A DNA stretch of 64,000 nt from JAJECS01 sp965198185 (GTDB taxonomy: Bacteria; Chloroflexota; UBA11872), in contig CBDAOU010000002.1 in NCBI GenBank assembly GCA_965198185.1, forward strand, positions 930,001 through 994,000, given 5' to 3'. This document shows, piece by piece, positions 33,608 to 43,610 of the stretch (its first letter is position 1; every line of letters begins with the position of its first letter). A model generated the notes under the pieces. That model saw only the letters and a list, made by a program, of their open reading frames with translations, ran no database searches and was not told the DNA's origin. The position numbers and the translations under genes were made by a program.

Positions 33608-36600
33608 ATTCGCCGGCGAGCCGACGCTGGCCGCGGCGTTGGCGGCGACCGGGCAGGAGGAGGAATCGCTTACCGTCGAGCTGCGCGATGGACTGAAGCC
33701 CGTGTACGTCGCGTTGCTGGTCGAACGCCTGCGGCGCCCGCTCATCGTCGTGACTGCCGAGGAGGCGCGAGCCGGGGAGCTGGCGCATGACATCGGCCTG
33801 TGGGCCGGTGACGTCCCCGTGTTGCATTTCCCCGACGTCGACCAACCGGCATTCGCGATGCTGGCCATCAATCACGACCTCCTCGCTCGGCGCGTGGCCG
33901 TGATGGGCCGGCTGGCGCACGCCAATGCGGGCGATCCCATCGTCGTGGTCGCTTCGGTCCGCGCCCTCATGCGGCGGCTCATGCCGGTGGACGAATTCAG
34001 GGGCAACTACCTCACACTCGCGCCGGGCGCGGTCACCGACCTGGACGCATTGACTCGACGCCTCGTCAGCCTGGGATATGAATCGACGCCGCTCGTCGAA
34101 CGGCCGGGCGAGTTTGCCCACCGCGGCGGCATCGTGGACATCTTTGCCCCGGGCGCCGGGCTGCCCGTGCGGGTCGATTTCTTCGGCGATGAGATCGAGT
34201 CCGTGCGCACGTTTGATCCGGACTCGCAGCGCTCCCTGCGTCCGGCGCCTGAATTGATCATCACTCCCGCCACCGAGGTCCCGATTTGGCTGGGCAATCG
34301 GGTCGCTGGACGTCTGCGCGAGCTGCCGCTTGCCAATCTGCGGCCCGAAGACCGGCAGACGTGGCGCAGCCACCTCGAGCGACTCGAAGGCGGCGAGTAC
34401 TTTGACGACGCCGCGTTCTACACGACCAGCCTGCTGCCCGATGCCGTATCGCTGCTCGACTATGCGTCGCACGGGGTGCATGTGGTCGACGAACTCGAGC
34501 AGCTGCGACTGGCCGCCCGCGACGCCGAGCGCACCGCGACGGAGAACCGGGAGCGCCTGGCGGCCAACGGCGAGCTCCCCGCGGACTTCACCTCGCCGCT
34601 GTTTCCCGCAGCCGCCGCGATCGAACGCGTGGAACGCGCGACGGTGCGGCTGACCTACGTCCCCAGCCTGCCCGGCGCCGCCGACGGCCGGCGCACGGTC
34701 ATCGAGAATTTCGGCCCCGTGCCTTCGTATGCGGGGCGCCTGCGGCGCCTGTCCGACGACTTGGAAGCCCTGCGTCGCGACGACCGCCGCGTGGTGATCG
34801 TGAGCTACCAGGGACGCCGCCTGCAACGGCTTTTGCTCGATCAACATCTGCCGACCGTGGCGCTTGAGGAATTGGAGGCACTGGACGCCTCGGGCTCCAT
34901 CAGCGTGCTCGGCGGCACGCTGAGTGAAGGGCTGCGCCACGACGGCCTGCGACTCACCCTGGTCACTGACGCCGAGGTCTTTGGCCGCCGACGACTTCGG
35001 CGCGGCCGACGGTCACGGCGCGGGGCGGAGCGGACCTTCCTCGCCGACCTCCAGCCCGGTGATTTCGTGGTGCACGTGGACCACGGCGTGGCGCGTTTCA
35101 CCGGCATCGTGCAGCTCGAGGACACGGGCGGCGCGCGTGAGTACCTGCTCTTGGAGTACCAGGGTGACGACCGCCTCTACGTGCCGGTCGATCAGGTCGC
35201 CCGCGTGCAGAAATTTGTCGGCATGAGCGAAGCCGAGCCCAAGCTCAGCCGGCTCAACACCGCCGACTGGCAGCGTGCGAAACGGCGTGCGCGGAAATCG
35301 GCGGAGTCGATCGCTGCCGAGCTGCTGGACATCTACGCCGCGCGCGAGCTGGCCACCGGCATGGCGTTCGGCGCCGATTCCGCGGCACAGCGGGATTTCG
35401 AGGAAGCGTTCGCCTTCATCGAGACGCCGGACCAACTCAGCGCAATCGCCGATACCAAGACCGATATGGAACGCGAGCGCCCGATGGATCGCCTCGTGGC
35501 CGGCGACGTCGGCTATGGCAAGACCGAGGTGGCCCTGCGCGCGGCCTTCAAGGCCGCCATGGACGGGCGGCAGGTGGCGGTGCTGGTGCCGACCACCATC
35601 CTGGCGCAGCAGCACTTCGATACGTTCGTCTCGCGTCTGACCGACTATCCGGTCAAGGTCGAGCTGCTCAGCCGGTTCCGCAGTCGCCGCGAGCAGCTGG
35701 ACGTGCTGGCGGGGCTGGCGTCTGGGGACGTTGACATCGTCATCGGAACGCATCGGCTCCTGCAGCGCGATGTGACGTTTGCCGACCTGGGGCTGATCGT
35801 GGTCGACGAAGAGCAGCGCTTCGGCGTCGCGCACAAAGAGCGGCTCAAGGCGCTGCGCAAGAACGTGGACGTGCTCACGCTCACCGCCACGCCGATCCCC
35901 CGCACGCTGCATATGGCGCTGGCCAGCCTGCGTGAGATCAGCGTGATCGAGTCGCCGCCGGAGCAGCGCCTGGCCGTCAAGACCTACGTGACAACCTACG
36001 ACGACGGCATCGTGCGAGAAGCCGTGCGCTCCGAGCTAGGTCGCGGCGGGCAGGTCTATTTCCTGCACAACCGGGTACAAACGATCTACACCTGGCAACG
36101 ACGGCTGCAGGAGTTGCTGCCGCATGTGGAGATGCTCGTGGCCCACGGTCAAATGCCGCCGGCGGAGCTCGAGGAAGTGATGTATCGCTTTGCCCGTGGC
36201 GATGCCCAGGTGCTGGTGGCGACCGCCATCATCGAGAACGGGTTGGACATTCCGAACGTCAACACCATTGTCGTCAACGACGCCTGGCAGTTCGGCCTGG
36301 CGCAGCTGTATCAGCTGCGGGGCCGCGTGGGCCGGGCTGCCGCTCAGGCCTATGCCTACTTCATGTATCAAAAGGGGCACACGCTCACCGAGCAGGCCCA
36401 GAAGCGCCTGCAGACGATTCTCGAGGCGTCGGATCTTGGGGCCGGCTTCCGCATCGCGATGCGCGACCTTGAGATTCGCGGCGCGGGAAATCTGCTTGGC
36501 GCCGAGCAGCATGGCCACATGAGCGCCGTCGGTTTCGACCTCTACTCGCGGATGCTCGCGGACGCCGTGGACCGGCTGCGGGGCGTGGCGCCCGATCCCG

Positions 36601-37055
36601 AGCTGCCGGGCGCGGTGGTGGACCTTCCGCTCGACGCGTTTCTCCCCGATGACTACATGGGCTCCTATGCCACCAAGGTGCGCGAATACCAGCGACTGGC
36701 CCGGCTGCGCGGAATCGACGAAGTCGAGGCGGCCATCGCGGATATCCGAGACCGGTTTGGTGCGCTGCCGCGGCCCGTGGACAATCTGGCGTATCTGCTG
36801 CGGATCAAGGCGCGCGCGCAGGCGCTGGGGTTTTCCGCCGTCACAACCTACGGACGTGAGCTGATCATCAAGTCGCCGCCGGATTTCGTACCCAGCCCAA
36901 CCGTGATGCTCAAAGCGGCAGGATGGGGCATCAAGCGCGGCCAGGCCGGCCTCGTGTGGCCCGACTTCGCCCGCGATGCAGAATGGCAAGCCAAGTTAAT
37001 GCGGCTGCTCGACGACCTCGTACGCTGGGACGCGCTGGCGCCGGCGTCTCGGTAG
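33582..37055 (+). CDS. mfd: Transcription-repair coupling factor
   Basis: Mfd removes stalled RNA polymerase and recruits UvrA to DNA damage. The 1157-residue protein has the N-terminal UvrB-like module (AHRGGIVDIFAPG), the RNA-polymerase-interacting domain (GDFVVHVDHGVARFTGI), helicase Walker A GDVGYGKT (641-648), DEEQ box (742-745), TATPIPRTLHMAL, the translocase block IENGLDIPNVNTIVV, QLYQLRGRVGRA and a C-terminal TRCF domain. Length and order are normal for the family. It starts at ATG inside the end of pth. Confidence 0.97.
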   Translation: MRLSDLAAEFAGEPTLAAALAATGQEEESLTVELRDGLKPVYVALLVERLRRPLIVVTAEEARAGELAHDIGLWAGDVPVLHFPDVDQPAFAMLAINHDLLARRVAVMGRLAHANAGDPIVVVASVRALMRRLMPVDEFRGNYLTLAPGAVTDLDALTRRLVSLGYESTPLVERPGEFAHRGGIVDIFAPGAGLPVRVDFFGDEIESVRTFDPDSQRSLRPAPELIITPATEVPIWLGNRVAGRLRELPLANLRPEDRQTWRSHLERLEGGEYFDDAAFYTTSLLPDAVSLLDYASHGVHVVDELEQLRLAARDAERTATENRERLAANGELPADFTSPLFPAAAAIERVERATVRLTYVPSLPGAADGRRTVIENFGPVPSYAGRLRRLSDDLEALRRDDRRVVIVSYQGRRLQRLLLDQHLPTVALEELEALDASGSISVLGGTLSEGLRHDGLRLTLVTDAEVFGRRRLRRGRRSRRGAERTFLADLQPGDFVVHVDHGVARFTGIVQLEDTGGAREYLLLEYQGDDRLYVPVDQVARVQKFVGMSEAEPKLSRLNTADWQRAKRRARKSAESIAAELLDIYAARELATGMAFGADSAAQRDFEEAFAFIETPDQLSAIADTKTDMERERPMDRLVAGDVGYGKTEVALRAAFKAAMDGRQVAVLVPTTILAQQHFDTFVSRLTDYPVKVELLSRFRSRREQLDVLAGLASGDVDIVIGTHRLLQRDVTFADLGLIVVDEEQRFGVAHKERLKALRKNVDVLTLTATPIPRTLHMALASLREISVIESPPEQRLAVKTYVTTYDDGIVREAVRSELGRGGQVYFLHNRVQTIYTWQRRLQELLPHVEMLVAHGQMPPAELEEVMYRFARGDAQVLVATAIIENGLDIPNVNTIVVNDAWQFGLAQLYQLRGRVGRAAAQAYAYFMYQKGHTLTEQAQKRLQTILEASDLGAGFRIAMRDLEIRGAGNLLGAEQHGHMSAVGFDLYSRMLADAVDRLRGVAPDPELPGAVVDLPLDAFLPDDYMGSYATKVREYQRLARLRGIDEVEAAIADIRDRFGALPRPVDNLAYLLRIKARAQALGFSAVTTYGRELIIKSPPDFVPSPTVMLKAAGWGIKRGQAGLVWPDFARDAEWQAKLMRLLDDLVRWDALAPASR

Positions 37056-37107
37056 GGACGCCGAGCGAACCGGTAACCGAAAAAAGGCAAGGACAAACAA
37101 CACGATC

Positions 37108-39819
37108 ATGGCCGCACGCAAACGCGCCGCCACCGCGGCGACGGGGACCGGACGGGAAAAGAACCTCGTCATCGTGGAGTCGGGCGCCAAGGCCGCCACG
37201 CTGCAGCGATTCCTCGGGTCGCAATACAAGGTCGTGGCGTCGGTGGGTCATGTGCGCGACCTGCCGGCCAGCGCCGCCCAAGTCCCCAAGAGCATCAAGG
37301 GCAAAAGCTGGGCCACGCTGGCGGTTAATGTGGACGAAGGCTTCCGCCCGGTTTACATAATCCCCGCCGACCGGAAGCGCGTCGTCGCCAGCCTGCGGAG
37401 CGACTTGAAGAACGCGCGAGAGCTGTTGATCGCGACCGATGAAGATCGAGAGGGCGAGGCGATCGCCTGGCACCTGGTCGAAGTCTTGAAGCCTCGATTG
37501 CCTATCCGGCGCATGGTCTTCCACGAGATCACGCACTCGGCCGTGGAGGCAGCGCTGGGGCGCACGCGCGACATCGACGAGCACTTGGTGCGGGCGCAGG
37601 AAGCGCGTCGCGTGCTGGATCGGCTGATTGGGTATCTGGTGTCGCCGGTCCTTTGGAAAAAGGTGCAAAGCGGCCTGTCCGCCGGTCGCGTGCAGACTCC
37701 GGCGTTGCGGCTCATCGTCGACCGCGAACGCGAACGAATGGCCTTCGTGCATGCGGACTATTGGGGGCTGACGGCGACGCTGGCGCCTGTCGGTCGCCCC
37801 GACGCCACGTTCCCCGCCCGTCTGGTGAGTCTCGACGGCCAGGACATCGCCGTCGGCGAGGACTTTGACCAGGCCACCGGCGATCTGCTGGCGAGCCGCT
37901 CGGTTCGACGCCTCGACGCGGGTGACGCGCGCCGCCTCGCCACGGCGCTTGCCGACGCGGCGTTTCACGTGGTTAGCGTGGAGAAGCGCCCAGTCACGCG
38001 GCGTCCGGCGCCGCCGTTTATCACCTCGACGCTGCAGCAAGCGGCCTCACGCCGATTTCGCTTCAGTGCCCGCCGAACGATGCGGGTGGCCCAGCGGCTC
38101 TACGAGAGCGGCTACATCACCTATATGCGCACGGATTCACCCGCGCTGTCCCAGCAGGCCATTGCCGCGGCGCGGGCCGAGGTTCGGGAGCGCGCCGGCG
38201 ACGAATACCTCCCCGACCAACCACGGCGGTACCGCGCGCGGACCGCAAGGGCTCAGGAGGCACATGAGGCCATTCGCCCCGCCGGCGAGCGCTTCCAGCA
38301 CCCGAATGACCTGGGAGCCGACGTGGACGCCGATGGGCAGCGCCTCTACACGCTGATTTGGCAACGCACGCTGGCCTCGCAAATGCGGGACGCCCAGTTC
38401 GAACGGACTCGCGTGCGGATTGAGGCCGCCGCAGGCTCCGACGGCGCCGCGGTGTTTCAGGCCAACGGCCAAGTCGTGGTCTTTGATGGCTTCCTAAGGA
38501 TCTACAGCGCCGGAGACGGCGACGACGACCGGCTCCTTCCGGACATGTCCGGCGGCCAAGAGTTGGCCGTGCACGCGGTCGAACCCACCGAGCGCACGAC
38601 GCGCCCGCCTGACCGTTGGACCGAGGCCAGCCTGATCCGCGAATTGGAGCGGCTGGACATCGGTCGCCCCTCCACCTACGCCACCATTCTGGAGACGATT
38701 CAGGACAAGTACGTGGCGCGCAAGGGTGCGGCGCTGGTTCCCCGGTGGCACGCGTTCGCCGTGATTCAGCTCATGGCCGCGCATTTCCCCGAGTTGGCCG
38801 ACTCCGGCTTCACCGCCCGCATGGAAGACGGGCTGGACCGGGTGGCCGCGGGCGAGCTCGATCCGCTGCCCTGGCTATCGGAGTTCTACTTCGGTTCTGA
38901 CGGCGCGGCGGCCAACGGCGACCAGGCCATGCTGCGCGAGGGCCTGCACCACCGCATCGATTCGAGCTGGGATGCCATCGACGCACGCACGGTCTGCACC
39001 ATCCCGCTGGCCGGCGCGAACGGATCGCAACTTGCTGTTCGGATCGGGCGCTACGGCCCCTTCATCACCGCACCCGACAGCGACATTCGAGCGCGGGTGC
39101 CGGAGGACTTGGACCCCGATCAACTGACCGTCGACGCGGCCGCCGAGTTGCTGGAGCAGGCGGCGCGCGGGGATCAGCCGCTTGGCAGCGACCCTGAATC
39201 GGGGCTGCCGATCTTTCTCAAGCACGGTCGCCGAGGCGTGTACTTGCAGCGTGGCGACGGCCAAGCCAGCTCTGGGGCCGGCAGCCGAAAGCGCCCGCAG
39301 ACCACCAGCGTATGGCCCACGATCGATCCCGAGTCGATCACTCTCGACCAGGCGCTCGAGTTGCTCGCGTATCCGAAGCGGTTGGGGACCCACCCTGAAA
39401 CGGGCGAGGACGTGACCGTGCAGGACGGACCGTACGGCCCCTACGTGCGATGTGGCAGCGAGTCTCGCAGTCTGCCCGGGCAAGGCGATGCCCGCTACGA
39501 CAAGCTGGCATCCGTCGAACTCGCTGAGGCCCTTGAGGTGCTGCGAACGCCGCGCCAGACACGTCGGCGCGGTGAGCCGCCCCCGGCGCTGGCCGAGCTC
39601 GGGCCGCACCCGACCTCGCAGGCGACCATCACGGTGCGCGACGGTCGCTATGGTCCCTATGTCACCGACGGCAAGCTCAACGCCAGCGTGCCCAAGGATC
39701 GCGATCCGTCATCGATCACCCTCGCCGAGGCAGTGGATTTGCTGGCGGCCCGCGCGGAGCGTGTCGCGGCAGGGGGCGGGCGCCGCCGCGGGCGGTCAGG
39801 AAGCCGGCGACGCGCTTGA
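37108..39819 (+). CDS. topA: DNA topoisomerase I
   Basis: The 903-residue type IA enzyme relaxes negative supercoils. The TOPRIM domain has IVESGAKAATLQRFLG (E24) and ATDEDREGEAIAWH (D111, D113, E115); the cleavage tyrosine is Y339 in YITYMRTDS. Instead of zinc fingers, the C-terminus has several GRYGPF/GPYV-type topoisomerase C-terminal repeats (from about residue 640) and ends in a basic glycine/arginine tail. It starts at ATG 52 bases after mfd. Confidence 0.96.
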   Translation: MAARKRAATAATGTGREKNLVIVESGAKAATLQRFLGSQYKVVASVGHVRDLPASAAQVPKSIKGKSWATLAVNVDEGFRPVYIIPADRKRVVASLRSDLKNARELLIATDEDREGEAIAWHLVEVLKPRLPIRRMVFHEITHSAVEAALGRTRDIDEHLVRAQEARRVLDRLIGYLVSPVLWKKVQSGLSAGRVQTPALRLIVDRERERMAFVHADYWGLTATLAPVGRPDATFPARLVSLDGQDIAVGEDFDQATGDLLASRSVRRLDAGDARRLATALADAAFHVVSVEKRPVTRRPAPPFITSTLQQAASRRFRFSARRTMRVAQRLYESGYITYMRTDSPALSQQAIAAARAEVRERAGDEYLPDQPRRYRARTARAQEAHEAIRPAGERFQHPNDLGADVDADGQRLYTLIWQRTLASQMRDAQFERTRVRIEAAAGSDGAAVFQANGQVVVFDGFLRIYSAGDGDDDRLLPDMSGGQELAVHAVEPTERTTRPPDRWTEASLIRELERLDIGRPSTYATILETIQDKYVARKGAALVPRWHAFAVIQLMAAHFPELADSGFTARMEDGLDRVAAGELDPLPWLSEFYFGSDGAAANGDQAMLREGLHHRIDSSWDAIDARTVCTIPLAGANGSQLAVRIGRYGPFITAPDSDIRARVPEDLDPDQLTVDAAAELLEQAARGDQPLGSDPESGLPIFLKHGRRGVYLQRGDGQASSGAGSRKRPQTTSVWPTIDPESITLDQALELLAYPKRLGTHPETGEDVTVQDGPYGPYVRCGSESRSLPGQGDARYDKLASVELAEALEVLRTPRQTRRRGEPPPALAELGPHPTSQATITVRDGRYGPYVTDGKLNASVPKDRDPSSITLAEAVDLLAARAERVAAGGGRRRGRSGSRRRA

Positions 39820-39861
39820 GGCTCACGGCCGGCAGGCGTCCGTCATGCCGGCGGCCTGCGA

Positions 39862-39867
39862 TATGCT
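39862..39867 (+). promoter_or_regulatory. Candidate -10 box in rpsB leader
   Basis: TATGCT in the 176-base gap between topA and rpsB, about 130 bases before the rpsB start. The gap also has GC-rich inverted segments (GGCCGGCAGGC and nearby GCCGGCGGCC) that could fold into a leader hairpin. Confidence 0.3.
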
Positions 39868-39995
39868 TGGCGCACGCCCGAACATTGCGGGCGAATACAC
39901 ACGCCGTCTGACCTGCTGCGCCCTGCCGCGCAAGCGGTTGGCAGCCGGGGCGACGACGGCGGATGAGCCAAGGGCAAACGAAAGGACGATGCGGC

Positions 39996-41036
39996 ATGGC
40001 GGTTGCAACCATGCGAGACCTGCTGGAAGCCGGGGTGCACTTCGGGCACCGCACACCTCGGTGGAACCCGAAGATGCGCCCATTTATTTTTGGGGCGCGC
40101 GGCGGGATTCATATCGTGGACCTGCAGCACACCGTGCGCGGTCTGATGGCCGCACAGGCGTTTATTCGATCAATTGCGGCCGAAGGCGGCGAGATCATCT
40201 TTGTCGGCACCAAGCAGCAAGCGCAAGAGGTGGTGCGCGAAGAGGCCGAGCGCTGCGGGGCGCACTTCGTGGTGCACCGCTGGCTGGGCGGCACATTGAC
40301 CAACTTCGACACCCTGCGGACCCGGGTGCAGCGGCTGCGTGAGCTGCAAGCGCGGCAGCAAGCCGGCGACGTCGAGCGAATGTCGAAGAAGGCGGCGCAT
40401 GCCCACTCAATCGAGACGGCCCGGCTTGAGAAACGCATGGGCGGCATCCGCAACCTCTCGCGGCTGCCCGCCGCGCTTTTCATCATCGATCCCAAGCGCG
40501 AGGCGATCGCCGTCAAAGAGGCGCGTCGTTTGAACATCCCGATCATCGCGCTCACCGACACGAACTGCGATCCGGAGGTCGTCGACTACGTGATTCCCGG
40601 CAACGACGATTCGATTCGCGCCGTGCGGGCGGTCGCGGAGCAAATCGCCAACACCGTCCTCGGGGGTCGCGAAGAGCACGAGCGGCGGGAAGCCGAGCGA
40701 GCGGTGCAAGCCGCTCGGGAAGCCGAAGCCGCCATGGCGGCGGCCGCTCGCGCCGAGCAGCAAGGTGCGTCCGCGGCGGACATGGAAGCCGCCATGCTCG
40801 CGGCGGCCGAGGAAACAGCGCCCGCGGGCGGGGAATCCCAGGCAACAACCCAGCCCGGGGGGGCAGCGGCCGCCAAGCCGGCAACGGCAGATGCGGCCTC
40901 CGCACGGCGTCCCGCGCGTGCTCGGCGACGGGCTACAGCACAGTCCGGCCCTCCGCCGCGCGGCCGGCGCAAGCCTCGCGCCGCATCGCCACCCCCGGCC
41001 GCACCGAAACCCCCGCAGGACGCGAGCAATGGCTAA
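39996..41036 (+). CDS. rpsB: 30S ribosomal protein S2 with long C-terminal extension
   Basis: Residues 1-230 are a normal S2: LLEAGVHFGHRTPRWNPKM, YxF-like FIFGARGGIHIVDL, HRWLGGTLTNFDTLR, RLPAALFIIDPKREAIAVKE and ALTDTNCDPEVVDYVIPGND. A further ~115 residues are an alanine-, glutamate- and arginine-rich low-complexity tail ending in a basic proline-rich segment; ordinary S2 is 230-260 residues. ATG 39996 has AAAGGA nine bases upstream. The stop overlaps the tsf start by eight bases. It heads the translation/isoprenoid/envelope gene cluster. Confidence 0.95.
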   Translation: MAVATMRDLLEAGVHFGHRTPRWNPKMRPFIFGARGGIHIVDLQHTVRGLMAAQAFIRSIAAEGGEIIFVGTKQQAQEVVREEAERCGAHFVVHRWLGGTLTNFDTLRTRVQRLRELQARQQAGDVERMSKKAAHAHSIETARLEKRMGGIRNLSRLPAALFIIDPKREAIAVKEARRLNIPIIALTDTNCDPEVVDYVIPGNDDSIRAVRAVAEQIANTVLGGREEHERREAERAVQAAREAEAAMAAAARAEQQGASAADMEAAMLAAAEETAPAGGESQATTQPGGAAAAKPATADAASARRPARARRRATAQSGPPPRGRRKPRAASPPPAAPKPPQDASNG

Positions 41037-41508
41037 AGTCTCAATCGAAAACATCCGGGCGCTTCGGGCCGAGACTGGGGCCGGCGTCATGGACGTCAAG
41101 CGAGCCCTTGAGGACGCCGGCGGATCAATCGAGGACGCTCAGGCGTTGTTGCAGGAGCGCGGGCTCGAGCTTTCGGCCAAACGCGCCGACCGCGAGACCG
41201 GCGAAGGGATCATCGAGGCGTACGTGCATCCGGGTCGCCCACTGGGCGCGCTCGTGGAGCTCCGCTGCGAGACCGACTTCGTCGCCCGCACGCCCGAGTT
41301 CACAGCCTTGGCGCACGATCTGGTCATGCACATTGCCGCGATGGCGCCCGAGCGGGTTGCCGACGAGGACACGGGGGACGGGCAGGCCCTGCTCGACCAG
41401 CCGTGGTTTCGCGACACGTCCAGAAAGGTGCACGAGGTCGTGCACGACGTCGAGGCCCGGGTCGGAGAACGAATTCAGATCGGGCGGTTTATTCGCTACG
41501 AGATCTAG
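41029..41508 (+). CDS. tsf: Elongation factor Ts, short form
   Basis: The 159-residue protein has the N-terminal UBA-like start SIENIRALRAETGAGVMDVK, the conserved RCETDFVARTPEF core loop that inserts into EF-Tu, and the segment LGALVEL. It exchanges GDP for GTP on EF-Tu. It is much shorter than E. coli EF-Ts (283), lacking one core subdomain and the coiled coil, a form known in some phyla. The start ATG overlaps the rpsB stop. Confidence 0.92.
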   Translation: MAKVSIENIRALRAETGAGVMDVKRALEDAGGSIEDAQALLQERGLELSAKRADRETGEGIIEAYVHPGRPLGALVELRCETDFVARTPEFTALAHDLVMHIAAMAPERVADEDTGDGQALLDQPWFRDTSRKVHEVVHDVEARVGERIQIGRFIRYEI

Positions 41509-41530
41509 CGCCGGTACGGGGGGAACAGCG

Positions 41531-42241
41531 GTGCGAGCCCACACATATCAGCGTGTGCTCCTGAAGATTGGCGGGGAATCGCTCGCCGGTGAAGACGGGT
41601 TCAGCATCGAGCCCGGCCGCGCGCGCGCCGTGGCCGACCGAATCGTCGAGGCCCGCGCGCTCAACGTCGAGATCGCCATCGTCATCGGCGGGGGCAACTT
41701 CTGGCGCGGCGGTGAGATGCCGACCATGGCCCGCTCGACGGCCGACTACATCGGCATGCTGGGCACGGTGATGAACGCCCTTGCCCTACAGGAGGCGCTG
41801 GAAGGCGTCGACGTTCCCACTCGCGTCCAAACGGCCATCGAGATGCGCGAGGTGGCAGAGCCCTACATCCGGCGCAAGGCCATGGCCCACCTCGAGCAAG
41901 GACGCGTGGTCATCTTTGCCGCCGGCACGGGCAATCCGTTCTTCACCACGGACACGGCCGGTGCCTTGCGCGCGATGGAGATCAACGCCCAGGCCCTGCT
42001 CAAGGCGACCAAGGTCGACGGCGCATATACGGACGACCCGGAGCTGAATCCCAATGCCACCCGGCTCGACGAGATCACCTATCTGGACGCTCTCAACCGA
42101 GGGCTGCGGATCATGGATGCGACGGCGTTCAGCCTCTGCATGGACAACGACCTGCCGATCGTGGTCTTTCGGCTTGAGGACCCGGGCAGCTTGCAGCGCG
42201 TGCTCACCGGCGAGCGCGTCGGTACAGTGATCGCGGCATGA
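41531..42241 (+). CDS. pyrH: Uridylate kinase
   Basis: The 236-residue protein has the amino-acid-kinase motifs VLLKIGGESLAG, IVIGGGNFWRG, the FAAGTGNPFFTTDTA segment and KVDGAYTDDP. PyrH phosphorylates UMP to UDP. It starts at GTG with GGGGGG (41518-41523) seven bases upstream and its stop overlaps the frr start (ATGA). Confidence 0.95.
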   Translation: MRAHTYQRVLLKIGGESLAGEDGFSIEPGRARAVADRIVEARALNVEIAIVIGGGNFWRGGEMPTMARSTADYIGMLGTVMNALALQEALEGVDVPTRVQTAIEMREVAEPYIRRKAMAHLEQGRVVIFAAGTGNPFFTTDTAGALRAMEINAQALLKATKVDGAYTDDPELNPNATRLDEITYLDALNRGLRIMDATAFSLCMDNDLPIVVFRLEDPGSLQRVLTGERVGTVIAA

Positions 42242-42804
42242 GCGAGCTCATCGACGAATTCCTCGACGACGCGACCCACCGCATGCGGCAGGCCGTGGCC
42301 CACCTTGAACAGGAGTTGCAGGCCACACGCACCGGGCGCGCCTCGCCCGCCTTGGTGGAGAACCTCAGCGTCGAGTACTACGGCCAGCCGACGGCCCTCA
42401 AGCAAATCGCCGGCATCTCCGTGCCGGAAGTGCGTTTGCTGGTGATTCAGCCCTGGGACAAGTCGGCCATTCCCGATATCGAACGCGCGATCCTCAAGTC
42501 CGATCTCGGCATCACGCCGTCAAACGACGGCGCGGTGATCCACTTGCCGATTCCACCCCTCAGCGAAGACCGTCGACGCGACCTGGTGAAGATCGTCCGC
42601 AGCCGCGTGGAGGATGCGCGCGTGGCGGTTCGCAATATTCGTCGGGACGTGCATGACGACCTGCGCGACCTCTCCCGCCAGAAAGAGGCCTCCGAGGACG
42701 AGGTCCACCGAGGCGGGCAACAGCTGCAGCAGCTGACCGACCGCAACATCGCGGCCGTCGATGCCGCCGGCGAACGCAAGGAAACCGAGGTGATGACCGT
42801 TTAA
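42238..42804 (+). CDS. frr: Ribosome-recycling factor
   Basis: The 188-residue protein has the RRF blocks ELQATRTGRASPALVENL, VEYYGQPTALKQIA, LVIQPWDKSAI and LPIPPLSEDRRRDLVK, plus the long C-terminal helix. It splits the 70S ribosome with EF-G after termination. It starts at the ATG overlapping the pyrH stop. Confidence 0.96.
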   Translation: MSELIDEFLDDATHRMRQAVAHLEQELQATRTGRASPALVENLSVEYYGQPTALKQIAGISVPEVRLLVIQPWDKSAIPDIERAILKSDLGITPSNDGAVIHLPIPPLSEDRRRDLVKIVRSRVEDARVAVRNIRRDVHDDLRDLSRQKEASEDEVHRGGQQLQQLTDRNIAAVDAAGERKETEVMTV

Positions 42805-42821
42805 ATGCCAGCACGGCCTTG

Positions 42822-43559
42822 ATGGGATCCGAGACGCCGACGCCCGACCACGTGGCCATCATCATGGACGGCAACGGTCGCTGGGCGCGCAGCCGCCAGC
42901 TGCCTCGAACCGAGGGGCACCGCGAGGGTGCGCTGCGAGTGCGCGGGATTGCCGAGGCCTGCATTGACCTCGGCATCTCCACCCTGACCGTCTTCGCCTT
43001 CTCCACCGAGAATTGGGACCGACCCCACGACGAAGTGGACGTGCTGATGGCCCTGATTCCCGAGCGCCTGGCAGCCGAGCGCGACACGATCTTCAACAAG
43101 GACGTGCGCATTCGAGTGCTGGGCGAGATCGAGACGCTGCCGCTGGCGGATCGCGTGGCCGTGCGGACCATCGTCCGCCAGACGGTGAAGCATCAAGCGT
43201 TGACGCTCAACATCGCGTTCAACTACGGCGGTCGTTCCGAGATTCTGCGGGCCGTGCGCAATCTGATGCGCGACGGTATCTCGCCGGAAGACGTGAGCGA
43301 GGACCTCTTCGCGTCGTATCTCTACACCAGCGATATTCCCGATCCCGATCTGGTCATTCGCACGGCGGGGGAACAGCGCTTGAGCAATTTCCTCATCTGG
43401 CAGGCGGCGTACGCGGAGCTCTACTCCACGCCGACGCTGTGGCCCGATTTCACCCGCGAGGAGTTCGACAAGGCCCTGGCCACTTACCGGCAACGCGAAC
43501 GCAAGTTCGGGCGCGTGGCGGACCAACCGCGCGTGGTAAGCGACCTGATCTCCGGATAG
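42822..43559 (+). CDS. uppS: Undecaprenyl diphosphate synthase (cis-prenyltransferase)
   Basis: The 245-residue enzyme elongates farnesyl diphosphate to the C55 lipid carrier for cell-wall synthesis. It has VAIIMDGNGRWA, the GHREGALRVR helix, FAFSTENWDRP, LNIAFNYGGRSEI and the PDLVIRTAGEQRLSNFLIWQ block with YAELYST. ATG 42822 is used; a TTG one codon earlier is possible. It follows frr after 17 bases. Confidence 0.95.
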   Translation: MGSETPTPDHVAIIMDGNGRWARSRQLPRTEGHREGALRVRGIAEACIDLGISTLTVFAFSTENWDRPHDEVDVLMALIPERLAAERDTIFNKDVRIRVLGEIETLPLADRVAVRTIVRQTVKHQALTLNIAFNYGGRSEILRAVRNLMRDGISPEDVSEDLFASYLYTSDIPDPDLVIRTAGEQRLSNFLIWQAAYAELYSTPTLWPDFTREEFDKALATYRQRERKFGRVADQPRVVSDLISG

Positions 43560-43610
43560 CGTTCGCTGCGCGCGCGCGTCGTCAGCGGGGCCGTCCTCAT
43601 CCCGGCGGTT

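Noticed and set aside
33588..34940. Long minus-strand frame opposite mfd
   Set aside because: Antisense shadow of mfd; no motif, no ribosome site.
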